Below, piece by piece: positions 58,201 through 60,000 of a DNA stretch of 60,000 nucleotides (the first letter of the stretch is position 1; every line of letters starts with the position of its first letter). Under the pieces are notes generated by a model. The model was not told where the DNA came from. It did not search any database and was given only the letters and a program-made list of their open reading frames with translations. Made by a program: the position numbers and the translations under genes. The stretch is from Bolinopsis microptera (lineage: Eukaryota; Ctenophora; Tentaculata; Lobata; Bolinopsidae). The DNA lies in NCBI RefSeq assembly GCF_026151205.1, contig NC_087072.1, positions 18,834,103-18,894,102 of the forward strand, given 5' to 3'.

Positions 58201-60000
58201 AAACGAATTCTGATAATCTTATTTAAGTGGGTAATTCGAATGTAAGTATCTTATGGACGGTTGGGTGTCAGTCAGAGATTTTATTAGTCAGAAGTTTTAT
58301 GTCACGTTTCAGAGTTGAGAATTTAGTAGCCAAGCTTTCATTTGCATTTTTATTTCCTTGTATACAGTGTACATAATATTATCACACTTTCGAGCCAAAT
58401 TTGGCAGGAAAGCAGAATTGATATTACATGTCCCGATGGGGAGCACAGGCTCTCACCCGGGGGCATGAAATATCAATCAGTTGCTCAGAGAGAGTCCGAT
58501 ATTCCCATAGGAACAAGGAGCCCACTCTCAACAACTGCTCTACTACTGTGAGGTACTGATTTAAATAAAGATTTAAATCAACAACCTGAAGTAGTCTATG
58601 ACCGTAAATGCAATGATCAGATAAACTTTCCAGATTGTGGAAAAATATATTTATACCTTGTTTTAAAAACATTTCCTTGCGTTTGAGATGTGTTAAGCAA
58701 AATACAATTTTTTGTTGTAAAACTTTTTCAAACTGTTGCTTTTTTACTGCACTTCATAGTTCAAAACCTAATTAGGCTTCGGATGATGAAACAAAGTAAA
58801 AACTCCCTGGTTTGTACGAGTTTCAAGCGACTTAAGGTTACTGAAAACGAGATCAAAGTTTACAAGCAGACTTGAAAGTTGCACAAAGTTTTGGTACTTG
58901 TCAGCGATACAATTAATCAGGCTCATTAATTTCCTTAATTGCTTACTTGAAATTAAAAAGGAAGTGTCAGAACAAACTACAGTCACCCTCACAAAAAGTA
59001 GTAAACACAGAAACGATGTTTGATCTATTCGAAGGAAGAAAACACACAAAACAAAGCCAGATTTCAGCCATTTCAGACCTGAATTTAAACCCCCTCTGAT
59101 CCCTTCTTTGAGCCATATTCCATATAGAAATTGTGCAGAAATTATACTTGGCTTTTCCAAACCGGTTTCGCCTAGATTAGCTTGCGAAATTCGTGGCTGA
59201 TCTATAAACAGACTGATAAAGAGACTTATAGATTCTGTACAATAAAGAGCGTAAATTCTATCCTAGGACCAGTTTTAACTGAATTTTAGTTAGTGCAAAT
59301 AAGTGCAATAAAAACATCCTATAAAATATATTATCTATATAAATATATCAAGGGACGAATGACGTAACTTAATCAGCTAATCTGGTTATAAATCAGTCTG
59401 GGCACTGTGGCAAACAGGTCCGATGATTAATGTGCTGCCATTCTTTAGACCAATTCAATATTGGTAACAGTACGGGTGAACTACCTGGCCATGACCAGGG
59501 TGGTTATAGGCTGGTGGAGTACTGCGTTCTAAAATGTTGAAGAGATACATTTAATTATTACAACTGTTCTGATAATTTCCAGTTCAGATGATTTCTAGCG
59601 AAGCAGATAATGGCAAGTAAAGATGAATACTGACTAAGAACTAAGTAGAATATACTCGATAAAATTCTAAGTCAACGTTTACAAGTTGCATTGATTAAAT
59701 CATTCTGAAATAACAGACAATCAAGAATCAAGACGGACGATGATATTGTTGATGTAAATTAGGGTGTGTAGTGTATAATGTGGACTGATAAATAGCCCAC
59801 AGCTCTATTCAAATACAAGAACTAGGAAATTCTTTCACCTTATCGCAGATACAGATTATACGATAAGGACTGTGATGTATAATCAACGTTTAAACGGATG
59901 TTCTATACATCATACATAGATTCTACAGTTTTAATGACTCTAAAAATATCTAATAGAAATAAAGTATTAGAATCACCAAACATCGATTGATTTGCAGGAT
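58201..60000. other. 3' flank of the PDZ gene
   Basis: The PDZ 3' UTR presumably runs to the AATAAA at 58564-58569. Beyond it, a minus-strand frame at 58768-59160 (130 codons) has no recognisable domain and low coding character. Nothing else was identified up to the window end. Confidence 0.4.

Noticed and set aside
58768-59160. 130-codon minus-strand frame downstream of the PDZ gene
   Set aside because: No domain, no splice context, and composition typical of AT-rich non-coding DNA.

Overview
This is animal nuclear DNA: AT-rich, with short GT-AG introns inside conserved animal genes and a heavy load of transposable elements. Axonemal calaxin, a SENP-type SUMO protease, a triple-PDZ (syntenin-like) protein and a rhodopsin-class GPCR indicate a metazoan. 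The divergent single-exon GPCR and the transposon mix fit an early-branching animal, most likely a cnidarian, but the sequence alone does not fix the phylum.

Layout. 387-3467 (+): seven-exon calaxin gene, with a 5'-truncated LINE in its second intron. 4859-5446: a TA-flanked MITE. 6328-12052 (-): complete 13-exon SENP1/2-like protease with an intact His/Asp/Cys triad. 13.6-24.1 kb: a graveyard of nested mobile elements. It holds a decayed LTR-retroelement coding region carrying at least three insertions, a Helitron-like element with a DIRS-type split-direct-repeat element inside it, and a LINE reverse-transcriptase tail. 24314-27135: an LTR element with two 365-bp LTRs that look identical, and no coding capacity.

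28669-58200 (+): one triple-PDZ gene assembled from nine exons whose phases all agree (325 codons plus stop), with a 23.4-kb intron. Two genes are nested in its introns. One is a secreted single-exon protein on the minus strand (28895-29809) that resembles prokaryotic beta-sandwich proteins. The other is a GPCR on the plus strand (55072-56240) whose N-terminus lies in a different frame. The giant intron also holds a TTAA-flanked long-TIR element (38984-40390), a decayed gag-like region (41.9-44.0 kb), a 228-bp-arm perfect palindrome inside a third Helitron-like copy (47406-48240), and a TIR-bounded 2.75-kb element made mostly of a pyrimidine-rich satellite (48609-51362).

The host genes do not form a pathway: cilia motility, SUMO processing, membrane scaffolding, chemoreception or neuropeptide reception, and a secreted carbohydrate-type fold. 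The most unusual aspect is the transposon biology. Elements insert repeatedly into the (TA)n tract of one Helitron family, and many elements end in poly-G tracts. All exon structures were worked out by hand from splice signals, phase and family similarity, and have not been tested by transcripts.
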